Both the position numbers and the translations under genes were made by a program. A DNA stretch of 64,000 bases from Rhizobium pisi (lineage in GTDB: Bacteria > Pseudomonadota > Alphaproteobacteria > Rhizobiales > Rhizobiaceae). The stretch is taken from NCBI RefSeq assembly GCF_003938655.1, contig NZ_RJJT01000020.1, positions 59,211 to 123,210 on the forward strand, written 5' to 3'. Positions 51,751 through 60,483 of the stretch are shown here, in pieces (positions within the stretch are counted from its first letter, which is position 1; every line of letters begins with the position of its first letter). The notes under the pieces are model-generated. The model was not told the origin of the DNA. It saw only the letters and a list, made by a program, of their open reading frames with translations, and ran no database searches.

Positions 51751-52656
51751 ATGCCAGACCATCAGCCTGAGCTTGGATGGATGCGCATCTTCGTCGAGGT
51801 CGCGACACTCGGGAGCTTTTCGTCTGCGGCAGCACGTCTCGGGCTCACGCAACCTGCCGTCAGCTACCAGATCCGCCGGCTGGAAGAGCAGTTCGGCGTC
51901 AGCCTGCTGCGCCGCCAGCATCGCGGTGTCGAGCTGACCGAGGAAGGCGAGCGGCTTTTCGATGTGGTCGCCAAAGCGGTTAACGGTATCGATGCGCTGG
52001 CCCGCAGTTTTCGTCTCGAAGCCCAGAAGCCGGTCATCAGGCTCAGAACCGACTATGCCTTTTCCGCACTTTGGCTGATCCCGCGCATGCACAGCTTCCG
52101 CCTTCTGCATCCGGAAACGGATATACAGATCGTCGCAACCCAGAGGTTCGAAGCCGGCTTTCGCGACGATGCCGACGTCGTGGTCGCTTTCGGCACAGGG
52201 GCGCAATTCGGCGCCATCGGCACGCTGCTCCTGAGGGAAAAGGTCGTGCCTGTCTGCACGCAGGGATTTCTCGATCGTAACGGCCCGTTCGATAGTCCGA
52301 AACAGCTTGCCGAGGCGATCCTTATCCATCTCGACACGCCGATGCCATCTCCCTGGTTCGACTGGCAAAGCTATTTTACCGAATTCTCCGTCATCCGCGA
52401 CGCCCATGCCGACCGCGGCGATATCAGCTTCAATACCTACTCGTTGGTCGTCCAGGCCGCTTTGAGCGAGCAGGGCGTGGCGATCGGCTGGATGGGACTG
52501 GTCGATACGCTTCTCCAGGCGCGGATGCTGGTGGAAGCCAGCCCGCCGCTGGAGGCGGCCGACCGCGGTTACTGGCTGGTACCGCCGCGATCGGCAAACG
52601 CCCACAGCGAGAAGCTCAGCACCTGGCTGATGAACGAGGCGGGGAAGGTCGGCTAG
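51751..52656 (+). CDS. LysR-type regulator of choline sulfate use
   Basis: 301-aa LysR regulator of the GcvA-like group. Helix-turn-helix about 10-65 (GSFSSAAARLGLTQPAVSYQIRRLEE), then a substrate-binding domain. ATG at 51751 has AGGA upstream; a GTG at 51733 is in frame. Divergent pairing with betC is the usual layout for the choline-sulfate regulator, so choline or choline sulfate is the probable effector. Confidence 0.88.
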   Translation: MPDHQPELGWMRIFVEVATLGSFSSAAARLGLTQPAVSYQIRRLEEQFGVSLLRRQHRGVELTEEGERLFDVVAKAVNGIDALARSFRLEAQKPVIRLRTDYAFSALWLIPRMHSFRLLHPETDIQIVATQRFEAGFRDDADVVVAFGTGAQFGAIGTLLLREKVVPVCTQGFLDRNGPFDSPKQLAEAILIHLDTPMPSPWFDWQSYFTEFSVIRDAHADRGDISFNTYSLVVQAALSEQGVAIGWMGLVDTLLQARMLVEASPPLEAADRGYWLVPPRSANAHSEKLSTWLMNEAGKVG

Positions 52657-52783
52657 CTCAAGCCGCGCCGCATGGCGGAAAGGCTCTGACGGCGGTTATC
52701 CCGGATAACCGTCGCCACATCCGCATGCTCACCGGACGCCTCGCAAGATATGGATATAGTTGAAGCCTTTTCGAGTCCGACTC

Positions 52784-53716
52784 TTAGCCGATTTTTCTCG
52801 TCACAAAGAAACTCATCGCAACTTTTTCGTCACCATTTGGCATTGACGTGAACGGCGCTCGAAATTCCTTCCGTCCTAGTCCGTCCGTACGGATGTACTG
52901 GAGTTCCGCAAGGATTTCGAAGCCGCTCTCCTGCATCAGATTGATGTGATGGCTGCGCCACTTCCGATTTATCAGGTAGGGTCGTCGTCCACGCATCATC
53001 GTCCACGTGGGCGCGCTCAAAACCCAGTGCCCATTCCAGTCGCTTGACAGACCGTGAGATTGGAAGTCGATCAGGTGCGTCGCAAACCCTCCTGGCTTCA
53101 GCCACCGGGCAATAGCGATATAGGTATCAACGAGGTTGTCCACGTGCTCCATGACTGAATGCGTCATCAGCCAATCAGCCACACCCGCCTGCAGTACGTT
53201 GAAATCGGTCCATGGTGCGACGAACTTTAATCGTTCGCTGCCATTCACGAGGTCCGCCTTCAGCGCGTCGATTGCCTCCGCACTGAGGCGCTGTTGCACG
53301 ATCCCATCTATCCGATCCCAGGCGAAGTTTGTCGGTGACGGCGGAAAAAAGATGTCGCCCGATACGGTGTTATCCCAAAATGCGGCCCGCTCGCCGAAGA
53401 GTTCAATCAAACCGTTCAAGACTTCAAGATCGTGCTCGATGCTCCGGTGGTCTTGCAAATCCAGCCCGATGTACGTGTCGACGCCCGCAAGCAGTGCAGC
53501 AAGCCCAACACCAAGCGAACTTCCGGGGCCGACCTCGACCAATACTTCAGGTCTTTTGCCGTTCAGCCAAGGCGCTAGGTGACCGTAGTGGCGAAAGAAA
53601 AGGTCATAACAGTGGCGCGCAGAAGCAGTGCCCCCTTCAACGTGCGTATTTCGCAGTTGCGGAAGGACAAAGGAACCCAGTCCCTTGGCTAGGGAGCGAA
53701 GTGCAATATGGGTCAT
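52784..53716 (-). CDS. SAM-dependent methyltransferase
   Basis: 310-aa class I methyltransferase. Motif I is EVLVEVGPGSSLGVGLAALL near residue 57, followed by IGLDLQDH; MTHSVMEHVDN and LKPGGFATHLIDFQSHG are the later core motifs. AAGGTGG precedes the ATG at 53716. The acceptor is unknown; similar proteins occur in surface-glycan and glycosylation clusters. Third-position GC looks lower than in neighbours, and a gene-poor segment with an IS-like end follows upstream, so recent acquisition is plausible. Confidence 0.78.
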   Translation of the reverse strand: MTHIALRSLAKGLGSFVLPQLRNTHVEGGTASARHCYDLFFRHYGHLAPWLNGKRPEVLVEVGPGSSLGVGLAALLAGVDTYIGLDLQDHRSIEHDLEVLNGLIELFGERAAFWDNTVSGDIFFPPSPTNFAWDRIDGIVQQRLSAEAIDALKADLVNGSERLKFVAPWTDFNVLQAGVADWLMTHSVMEHVDNLVDTYIAIARWLKPGGFATHLIDFQSHGLSSDWNGHWVLSAPTWTMMRGRRPYLINRKWRSHHINLMQESGFEILAELQYIRTDGLGRKEFRAPFTSMPNGDEKVAMSFFVTRKIG

Positions 53717-54299
53717 GGCGCCACCTTTTTCATCGAAACTCCAGCACGGCAATGTCCGGCGTGCTCTACCCAGCAGAATTCGCGTACAACATCATCAAAG
53801 ACCAAAGAAAAGCCAAGCAATATGGTTCGGCCTTGGACTCGTTAGTTGGGATTGTACGCGGCTCATAGTGATTGATATTTTCACGAATCTAAAGTCATTC
53901 CTTGGGCGTACAGCAATAATCACTATGACCGTGGCTGGGTTGCTGAAGCGCATGAGAGGCTGCCTCAAAAAGAATTGAGTGATTTCAGCGAGTTGTGATT
54001 CCTTCGGATTTGCGAGATTCGATGGAGTTATTCCTCCCGTCCTGGATCGTGGCTTGCTAGCGATCTATGCAACATGAGTAATAGAGAGGGCATTCGGTGA
54101 GTGGGCGGGTGTATCTCGTTCTCCTGGTCTATATCGGGATTTCAAAAGCGCCACATGGATGCCCGCCGATCTGGGTGGCTAGCAGCAGCCTTGCGGCTCA
54201 CCACGCCTCAACGCCGACGTTTGTGCCCAGGAGAAGCCTTGTCATGAACGACGCCGGTCGCCATTGTGGGATCGAATCGATAGGGAAGGCGGCTGAAGC
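53717..54299. other. Gene-poor region with possible IS relic
   Basis: 583 bases without a supportable gene. Composition is more AT-rich than average up to about 54060. GAGGCTGCCTCAAAAAG (53956-53972) resembles the terminal inverted repeat of some IS elements, and the following stretch has no coding frame. Short frames here lack ribosome sites or recognisable domains. The promoter for the small membrane protein at 54300 probably lies at the right end. Confidence 0.4.
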
Positions 54300-54503
54300 A
54301 TGTGGCGAACGATCGGATATGTTCTCGGAGTGCTTATGATCATCTTCGGACTGATCTGGATCGGCCAGGGAAGTGGCTATTTTCCCTATCCGTCGTCCAG
54401 CTTCATGATCAGGCAAACGATCTGGATCCTTTGGGGAGCCATCCTGGCGGGACTGGGAGTCGTGGTCATGATCATCGTCTCGCGACTGCGCCGGAGAGTG
54501 TGA
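54300..54503 (+). CDS. Small two-helix membrane protein (67 aa)
   Basis: 67 aa with two hydrophobic helices (about 5-24, IGYVLGVLMIIFGLIWIGQG, and 41-60, IWILWGAILAGLGVVVMIIV) joined by a short loop, and a basic C-terminus (RLRRRV) that should face the cytoplasm. GGAAGG lies upstream. It precedes the aldolase gene by 60 bases. No named family or function. Confidence 0.7.
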   Translation: MWRTIGYVLGVLMIIFGLIWIGQGSGYFPYPSSSFMIRQTIWILWGAILAGLGVVVMIIVSRLRRRV

Positions 54504-54563
54504 ACCGCCGCCGCTGCCGGACAACAATGGCCGCTGGCGGTCTGATGAATTGAGGAGAATGGC

Positions 54564-55358
54564 ATGAGCGCAGCTGAAATCGACGGCTTTGCGGACCGGA
54601 TCAGGAAGCACCAGGGCGGCATGATCTCCGCCTGGGTCGGCATTCCCGACGCCATGCTCGTCAACCATCTGGCGCAGGAGGCCTTCGATGCCGTCGTACT
54701 CGATATGCAGCACGGCATGTGGGACATGCCGGCGGCGGCAAACGCCGTGGCTCAGGTGCGCCTTGCCGGCAAGCCGGCTATCGCGCGCATTCCGGTCGGC
54801 GATTTCGCATCCGCCTCGCGGCTGCTCGATGCCGGGGCCTCGGGTATCATCGCGCCGATGATCAATTCGGCCGAGGACGCGAGAGCCTTGGTCAGGACCA
54901 CCAAATATCCACCTCTCGGCGAGCGCAGCTGGGGGCCATCGCTGGCGCTAAACCATACCGGCCTGTCGGCGGATGCCTATCTGAAGACTGCCAATGAGCT
55001 CACTGTCGCCATCGCCATGATCGAGACCCGGGCGGCACTCGATGCAATCGACGGCATCCTCGGCGTTGTCGGCATCGACGGCATCTTCATCGGCCCCTCC
55101 GACCTTTCCATTGCGTTGTCGAATGGTGATCAGGTGGCACCGAATGCCGCCGAGATCGACAGCGCCATGAAGCATGCGGTTTCATGCTGCCGCGCCCACG
55201 GCAAATTCGCCTGCGCTTTCGCCGGCGATGGTGAGCGGGCCGGCGAATTGTTGAAATTCGGCTTCGATTTCGTCATCGCCGGCGCCGAGACCGCGCAGCT
55301 GCGCTCCGGCGCCCGCCGCGCTATCAACGCCGCTCGGAGAGTCGCTTCCGGCAATTGA
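54564..55358 (+). CDS. HpcH/HpaI-family aldolase
   Basis: Class II pyruvate-dependent aldolase (264 aa) related to 4-hydroxy-2-oxoheptanedioate and 2-dehydro-3-deoxyglucarate aldolases. Motifs are AFDAVVLDMQHG near residue 40, ARIPVGD, GASGIIAPMINS, AMIETRAALD with the metal Glu, and GIDGIFIGPSDLS with the metal Asp. Good GGAG ribosome site. The natural substrate cannot be chosen from sequence. Confidence 0.85.
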   Translation: MSAAEIDGFADRIRKHQGGMISAWVGIPDAMLVNHLAQEAFDAVVLDMQHGMWDMPAAANAVAQVRLAGKPAIARIPVGDFASASRLLDAGASGIIAPMINSAEDARALVRTTKYPPLGERSWGPSLALNHTGLSADAYLKTANELTVAIAMIETRAALDAIDGILGVVGIDGIFIGPSDLSIALSNGDQVAPNAAEIDSAMKHAVSCCRAHGKFACAFAGDGERAGELLKFGFDFVIAGAETAQLRSGARRAINAARRVASGN

Positions 55359-55474
55359 GCAATGCCAGCCTGAGCGAAACTGCCATCTCATTCCGACGGC
55401 ACGCAGTCGTTGTGTCGGTGCAAGCCTGACGAAAGCTTCGCCCGGCAACATAACCCCAACAATCGCGGGTGTAT

Positions 55475-56101
55475 ATGGACGACGCAGTAGCTGAGGATCG
55501 CATAATCGAAAGCGGGGCGAGCCGCGTATATATCGGAAAGTATTCCTATGGCGTCTCGGGGGCTCGGGTGTTTACCTACGATCAGGGCGCGTCATTGCGG
55601 ATCGGCAGGTTCTGCTCCGTGGCCATGGACGTCAATATCCTGCTTGGCGGCGAGCATAGGACCGACCGTTTCGCGACGTATCCTTTCGGACATGCGAAAT
55701 TTCTATCGCAACTCGGCGGCGAGGGGATCAAGCAGCCGAGCGGTACGAAGGGCGACGTCGTTATCGGCAACGATGTCTGGATCGGCTTCGGCGCCACGAT
55801 CCTTTCGGGTGTTACCATCGGCGATGGCGCGGTTATCGCCGCCCGCTCACATGTTTATAGAGATGTCGAGCCTTTCGAGATCGTCGGCGGCAATCCGGCC
55901 AGGCACATAAGACACCGCTTCGATCCTGAGATCCGCAACCTGATGATGCAACTCAGATGGTGGGAGCTGCCGGATGAGAGCATCAAGCAGATTTCCGAGA
56001 TCCTTTCCTGCAGCGAGCCAACCAAAGAGCTTCTCGATCTGATGCTGCAGGCGTTCCGGGCGCCGGGCGCCGACGGCGAGGCGCAGACGGATGCCGCCTG
56101 A
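55475..56101 (+). CDS. CatB-like hexapeptide-repeat O-acetyltransferase
   Basis: 208-aa left-handed beta-helix acetyltransferase of the xenobiotic (CatB/Vat) group. Hexapeptide repeats run about 40-140 (VVIGNDVWIGFGATILSGVTIGDG and VIAARSHV), with the family loop containing the active His in LLGGEHRTDRF and the EIVGGNPARHIRHRF segment. Some relatives acetylate chloramphenicol or streptogramins; many modify sugars, so resistance should not be assumed. ATG 55475; a GTG at 55469 is also possible. Confidence 0.83.
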   Translation: MDDAVAEDRIIESGASRVYIGKYSYGVSGARVFTYDQGASLRIGRFCSVAMDVNILLGGEHRTDRFATYPFGHAKFLSQLGGEGIKQPSGTKGDVVIGNDVWIGFGATILSGVTIGDGAVIAARSHVYRDVEPFEIVGGNPARHIRHRFDPEIRNLMMQLRWWELPDESIKQISEILSCSEPTKELLDLMLQAFRAPGADGEAQTDAA

Positions 56102-56122
56102 AACGTCTCTCAGGGCAGCCCA

Positions 56123-56800
56123 TCAGCCGCCCGATTTGACGGCGAACCATATGACGTGGCGGGCGCCGCGTTTACGGTTGGCGCGGGTGTTGACGACGTC
56201 GACGGAAAAGCCGCTGTCCCGGAGACGCCGCGTGAAATCGGGATCGGGGCCGGACGACCAGACGGCAAGCACGCCGCTGGGGCGAAGCGCGTCTCGGGCG
56301 GCGCGGAGGCCGGCGAAGTCGTAGAGCCGGTCGTTGGATTTGCGGGTCAGCCCGTCCGGGCCGTTGTCGACATCGAGCAGGATGGCGTCATAGGCGGCCT
56401 TGCCGGCGCGGATCGCTTCGCCGACATCGCCCTGGTGGATGCCGACGCGGGGATCGTCGAGACAGCCCTTGAAGACTTCGGCCATCGGCCCGCGCGCCCA
56501 GGCGACCACAGCGGGCACCAGTTCGGCAACGGTGACGCCGGCATCTTCGGGAAGGACGGCGAGAGCGGCGCGCAGGGTAAAACCCATGCCGAGCCCGCCG
56601 ATCAGCACCCTCGGTTTCGGATGTGTTTTGATCCGCTCCCAGGAAAGGGTCGCCAGCGCTTCCTCGGAGCCGCTGAGGCGGCTGTTCATCAGCTCGTTGG
56701 CGCCGAGCATAATCGAGAACTCGTCGCCGCGCCGTTTCAGCCGCAACTCCCCGTCTTCGCCGGGAATGGTCGCGGAATCGAGCTGTATCCAGGGCAGCAT
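56123..56800 (-). CDS. Spermidine-synthase-like methyltransferase-fold protein
   Basis: 225-aa protein with the polyamine-synthase/SAM fold: RVLIGGLGMGFTLRAAL near residue 64, VTVAELVPAVVAWA, and YDAILLDVDNGPDGL. It lacks the long N-terminal region of true spermidine synthases and is probably a stand-alone relative with unknown activity. ATG at 56800; the frame stays open upstream without domain similarity. Confidence 0.78.
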   Translation of the reverse strand: MLPWIQLDSATIPGEDGELRLKRRGDEFSIMLGANELMNSRLSGSEEALATLSWERIKTHPKPRVLIGGLGMGFTLRAALAVLPEDAGVTVAELVPAVVAWARGPMAEVFKGCLDDPRVGIHQGDVGEAIRAGKAAYDAILLDVDNGPDGLTRKSNDRLYDFAGLRAARDALRPSGVLAVWSSGPDPDFTRRLRDSGFSVDVVNTRANRKRGARHVIWFAVKSGG

Positions 56801-56871
56801 GGCGGCTTGACCTCGTGTGAAAAGGAGCCGTCCCCTAGCATAGGGCAAAGAGCGAGGCCAGCAATGCGGCC

Positions 56872-57771
56872 TCAGATCATCCGCATGAAATGATCCGGCG
56901 CCACCTCGACGATCTCGTCCTGCGGCGCGGCCGAACGGCGGCGAATATCCTCGACCTCGTGGGGCCTCAGCCGGGCTTTCGGGTCTTCGAAGCGCACGTC
57001 GGGATCGGGCACGGCCGAGAGCAGTAGCCTGGTATAGGGATGCAGCGGATTGTCGATCACCTTGGCGACGCTGCCCCATTCTACGATCTGGCCGGCATAC
57101 ATCACGGCGATGTCCTCCGCGACATAACGGGCGGTTGCGATATCGTGGGTGATATAGAGCAGGCCAAGATTCATCTCCTGCTTCATCTCGTTCAACAGGT
57201 TCAGCACGCCGAGGCGCACCGAGACGTCAAGCATCGAGGTCGGTTCGTCGGCGACGATCACTTCCGGCTTGACAGCCAGGGCGCGCGCAATGTTGACGCG
57301 CTGGCGTTGGCCGCCGGAAAGCTCATACGGATATTTCGGCGCCACGAGGTCGGGATCGAGCCTGACGCGCTGCAGCAGTTCGCGGACCGCGACGTCGATC
57401 TCGGCTCCCTTGATTTCCGGGCGATGCAGCTTCAGCGGCCGCCGGAGATGATGGGCGATGGTATGAGCGGGGTTGAGCGAGGCGAAGGGGTCCTGGAAGA
57501 TCATCTGCACCGAGCGCCGGTAGCGGGCGATCTCGGCGGATTTCGCTGCCTCAACCGGCTGGCCCTTGTATAGGATCCGGCCCGACGTCGGCAGATATTC
57601 GCGCATCGCCATGCGAGCGCATGTCGTCTTGCCGCTGCCGGATTCGCCGACGAGCGCCAGCGCCCGTCCGGCATGCAGAGAAAACGATATGGCGCGCGCC
57701 GCATGCACGGCCCCCGAACCATGGCCGAAGGTCTTGGTCACCTGGTCGAGCGCGAGAATGGCGTCGTTCAT
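56872..57771 (-). CDS. Dipeptide/oligopeptide-type ABC transporter ATPase (DppF/OppF-like)
   Basis: Second ATPase of the importer, 299 aa. Walker A GESGSGKTT near residue 41, signature LSGGQRQRVNIARAL, Walker B VIVADEPTSMLDVSVR and switch His in ITHDIATARYV. The C-terminal HPYTRLLLSAVPDPD is typical of OppF/DppF. Last of the seven-gene unit; overlaps the preceding ATPase by four bases. Confidence 0.92.
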   Translation of the reverse strand: MNDAILALDQVTKTFGHGSGAVHAARAISFSLHAGRALALVGESGSGKTTCARMAMREYLPTSGRILYKGQPVEAAKSAEIARYRRSVQMIFQDPFASLNPAHTIAHHLRRPLKLHRPEIKGAEIDVAVRELLQRVRLDPDLVAPKYPYELSGGQRQRVNIARALAVKPEVIVADEPTSMLDVSVRLGVLNLLNEMKQEMNLGLLYITHDIATARYVAEDIAVMYAGQIVEWGSVAKVIDNPLHPYTRLLLSAVPDPDVRFEDPKARLRPHEVEDIRRRSAAPQDEIVEVAPDHFMRMI

Positions 57772-58571
57772 AGCAGCACACCTCCATGCAGCGAGGGGAA
57801 CGAGGCCCAGAGCTTCTTGGTGTAATCGTGCTCAGGTGTCCTGTAGATCGCCTCGGCCGTGTTCTGCTCCACCAGCTGGCCTGCGAGCATGATGCCGATG
57901 CGGTCGCAGAATTGCACCATCAGCCCGAGATCATGGGTGATGAACAGCACGGAGAAACCGAAGCTGCGGCGCAGTTCGTTGATGCGCTGCAGGATTTCGC
58001 GCTGGACGACGACATCGAGCGCCGTCGTCGGTTCGTCCATGACAACCAGCTTCGGATCGAGCGCCATGCAGATGGCGATGACGATGCGCTGGCGCATGCC
58101 GCCGGAAAACTGGTGCGGATAATCGCGCATGCGGTCCGGCGCGATGTCGACGAGCCTCAGCATCTCGGCGGTGCGCTCACGGGCTTCCGCGCGGCTCATG
58201 TTCTTGTGAGTGCGCAGCATGTCCGAGAATTGCGCCTCGATGCGCAGCACCGGGTTCAGCGAGTTCATGGCGCTCTGGAAGACCATGGCGACCTCGCGCC
58301 ATCGGAATGCGCTGAGCGCCTCCCGGTCGAGGCCGAGCACGTCGCGGCCGTCGAGCAAGATGCGGCTCTCCTTGCGGATCAGCGCCGGCGGCTTGTGCAG
58401 CCGGCTGACGGCAAAAGCGATGGTGCTCTTGCCGCAGCCGGATTCGCCTGCAAGGCCGAAGACCTCGCGGGGCGCGACGTCGAAGCTGACATCGTCGACG
58501 GCGCGGAAATCCTTCTCTTCGCCGATATAGTCGATGGTGAGGTTCCTCACCGAAAGGAGCGGTTGCGTCAC
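57768..58571 (-). CDS. Dipeptide/oligopeptide-type ABC transporter ATPase (DppD/OppD-like)
   Basis: First ATPase, 267 aa from a GTG at 58571 that overlaps the permease stop by four bases (GTGA). Walker A GESGCGKST near residue 43, signature FSGGMRQRIVIAICMAL, Walker B LVVMDEPTTALDVVVQ and FITHDLGLMVQFCDRIGIM. It ends shortly after the ATPase domain without the usual Cys-rich extension of many DppD proteins. Confidence 0.9.
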   Translation of the reverse strand: MTQPLLSVRNLTIDYIGEEKDFRAVDDVSFDVAPREVFGLAGESGCGKSTIAFAVSRLHKPPALIRKESRILLDGRDVLGLDREALSAFRWREVAMVFQSAMNSLNPVLRIEAQFSDMLRTHKNMSRAEARERTAEMLRLVDIAPDRMRDYPHQFSGGMRQRIVIAICMALDPKLVVMDEPTTALDVVVQREILQRINELRRSFGFSVLFITHDLGLMVQFCDRIGIMLAGQLVEQNTAEAIYRTPEHDYTKKLWASFPSLHGGVLL

Positions 58572-59446
58572 AGGCGGCCCTCCCCGGAGCGGACGAGCAG
58601 GGACCAACGCTTCAGGTGATTGCCGGTGCGCAGCCGCGGATTGGCGATCTCGTCGACGGCGAAGTTCAGGAGCGACATGCCGATGCCGAGGAAGGCGAGC
58701 GCAAAGCAGGGCGTGAGAATATCCCACCAAGCACCAACCGAAAGCGCGGAAGCCTTCTGCGCATTGTAGAGCATGGTGCCCCAGGAAATCGCTCTGGGAT
58801 CGCCGAGGCCGAGAAACTCCAGCGTCGCCTCGGTGATGATCGCAAAGATGACGCTGCCGATGAAATTGATGCCGACGATTGAAATCACGTTGGGAAAGAT
58901 CTCGAATGTCATGATGCGCCATTGTGGCTCGCCCATCATCTCGGCGGATTTGACAAAATCCTTCTGCTTGACGGAGAGCGTTTCGGCACGGGTAACGCGG
59001 GCGCCCCAGGCCCAGGAAGTGGCGCCGAGGATGAGGGCGATGACGACGGGGCTTGCCTGGCCAATGAAGGCGGCGAGCACCAGCAGCAGCGGCAGGTTCG
59101 GAACGACGAGCACCATGTTGGTGAAGAAGCTGATGACCTCGTCCGTCTTGCCGCCGCGATAGCCGGAGATGATGCCGAGCGCGGTGCCGACCAGCGTGAT
59201 CAGCAGGCCGGCGCCGAAGCCGACGGCGAGCGAGGTGCGGGCGCCATAGATCAGCCGGGCGAAGACATCCTGGCCGATGCGGGTCGTGCCGAGGATGTGG
59301 TCGAGCGATGGCGGCTGGTGCGGCCGCCCGGTGCGGGCGGCGGGATCGTAATGCGTGAGCAGCGGGGCTGCGATCGCGACGATAAGAATGAAGGCGATGA
59401 TGACGAGGCCGGTGAGCGCCTTGCGGTTTCGAAGCAGGCTCTTCAT
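58568..59446 (-). CDS. Dipeptide/oligopeptide-type ABC transporter permease (DppC-like)
   Basis: 292-aa permease with an N-terminal helix followed by HPPSLDH-like LGTTRIGQDVFARLIYGARTSL, the DppC/OppC signature, and the docking loop VTRAETLSVKQKDFVKSAEMMG. About six membrane segments. Starts one base after the DppB-like stop. Confidence 0.93.
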   Translation of the reverse strand: MKSLLRNRKALTGLVIIAFILIVAIAAPLLTHYDPAARTGRPHQPPSLDHILGTTRIGQDVFARLIYGARTSLAVGFGAGLLITLVGTALGIISGYRGGKTDEVISFFTNMVLVVPNLPLLLVLAAFIGQASPVVIALILGATSWAWGARVTRAETLSVKQKDFVKSAEMMGEPQWRIMTFEIFPNVISIVGINFIGSVIFAIITEATLEFLGLGDPRAISWGTMLYNAQKASALSVGAWWDILTPCFALAFLGIGMSLLNFAVDEIANPRLRTGNHLKRWSLLVRSGEGRL

Positions 59447-59447
59447 C

Positions 59448-60425
59448 TCACGCTCCCTTCAGCCGAGGGTCGAGCAAGATATAGCTGACGTCGACGATGA
59501 AATTGGCGATCAGCATGGTCGCGGTCATGATCAGGAGCTGGCCCTGGATGACCGGATAATCACGGGCGAGGATCGCCTGGTAGAGAATATTGCCGAGGCC
59601 GGGATAGTTATAGACGACCTCCGTCACCAGCGAGCCGCCGAGGATGGTGCCGATGGCGATGGCAAGGCTGGAGACGGTCGGCAACAGGGCGTTGCGGGCG
59701 GCATACCAGAGCATCACGCGGCGGTCGGACAGGCCCTTGGCGCGGGCCATGACGATATAGTCCTCGCCAAGCAGGTTGATCATGTTGTTGCGCATGGTGA
59801 CGGTGAAGCCGCCGATCAGCACGGTGCAGAGCGTCACCATCGGCAGGATGCCGTGATAGGCGACGCTGCCGATATATTGCAGGCTGAAGGCCGGATCGAG
59901 CGAGGGATCGGCCGCATAACCGCTCGGAAACCAGCCGAGCGTGAAGCCGAAGATGAAGAGCACGATCAGCGAGGTGACGACTGCCGGTACCGAGGTCGCG
60001 AAGATCGCGCCGACGGAGACGACGACGTCGAACCGGCTGCCGCGGCGCCAGGCGGCGACGATACCGAGGAAGGTGCCGAGCGCGAAGCTCACGATCGTCG
60101 CCGTTCCCATCAGGGCGACGGTCCAAACGAGGGCATGGCCGAGCACCGAGGTCACCGGCAGCGGGAAATACTTGATCGAACGCCCGAGATCGCCGGTGAA
60201 GATGCTGCCGAGGTAGGTGAGGTATTGCTGCCAGAGCGGGCCATCGACGAAGCCGAAAGTGAGCTTCAGCGCCTGCAGGCTTTCCGGCGGCAATTCGGTG
60301 CCGGCGCTCGAAAACATGATCTGTACGGGATCGCCCGGCATCAAGCGGGGCAGGAAGAAATTGATCGTCGCTGCCGCGATAAAGGCTGCCATGTAGAAGA
60401 CGAGGCGGCGAAGCAGAAAAGCCAT
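59448..60425 (-). CDS. Dipeptide/oligopeptide-type ABC transporter permease (DppB-like)
   Basis: 325-aa permease, N-terminal MAFLLRRLVFYMAAF then NFFLPRLMPGDPVQI, the DppB start pattern; docking loop LLGEDYIVMARAKGLSDRRVM and YNYPGLGNILYQAILARDYPVIQG near the C-terminus. About six membrane segments. A strong hairpin lies between it and the binding-protein gene. Confidence 0.93.
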   Translation of the reverse strand: MAFLLRRLVFYMAAFIAAATINFFLPRLMPGDPVQIMFSSAGTELPPESLQALKLTFGFVDGPLWQQYLTYLGSIFTGDLGRSIKYFPLPVTSVLGHALVWTVALMGTATIVSFALGTFLGIVAAWRRGSRFDVVVSVGAIFATSVPAVVTSLIVLFIFGFTLGWFPSGYAADPSLDPAFSLQYIGSVAYHGILPMVTLCTVLIGGFTVTMRNNMINLLGEDYIVMARAKGLSDRRVMLWYAARNALLPTVSSLAIAIGTILGGSLVTEVVYNYPGLGNILYQAILARDYPVIQGQLLIMTATMLIANFIVDVSYILLDPRLKGA

Positions 60426-60441
60426 GGGAACTCCGTCGTAA

Positions 60442-60470
60442 CGGAAGCGGCGTTTTCTACGCCGCTTCCG
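60442..60470 (-). terminator. Intercistronic hairpin after binding-protein gene
   Basis: CGGAAGCGGCG and CGCCGCTTCCG form a perfect 11-bp stem with a seven-base loop in the 58-base gap between the binding-protein and DppB-like genes. No T run follows on the minus strand. It probably protects the binding-protein mRNA or attenuates read-through, giving more receptor than permease. Confidence 0.7.
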
Positions 60471-60483
60471 GAGATCGTGATGC

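Noticed and set aside
54097..54339. 80-codon plus-strand frame before the small membrane protein
   Set aside because: GTG/ATG start without supporting site, no domain, and it overlaps the better supported gene at 54300.
55475..56101. Calling the CatB-like gene a chloramphenicol resistance gene
   Set aside because: Hexapeptide acetyltransferases of this group have varied substrates; no resistance context is present.
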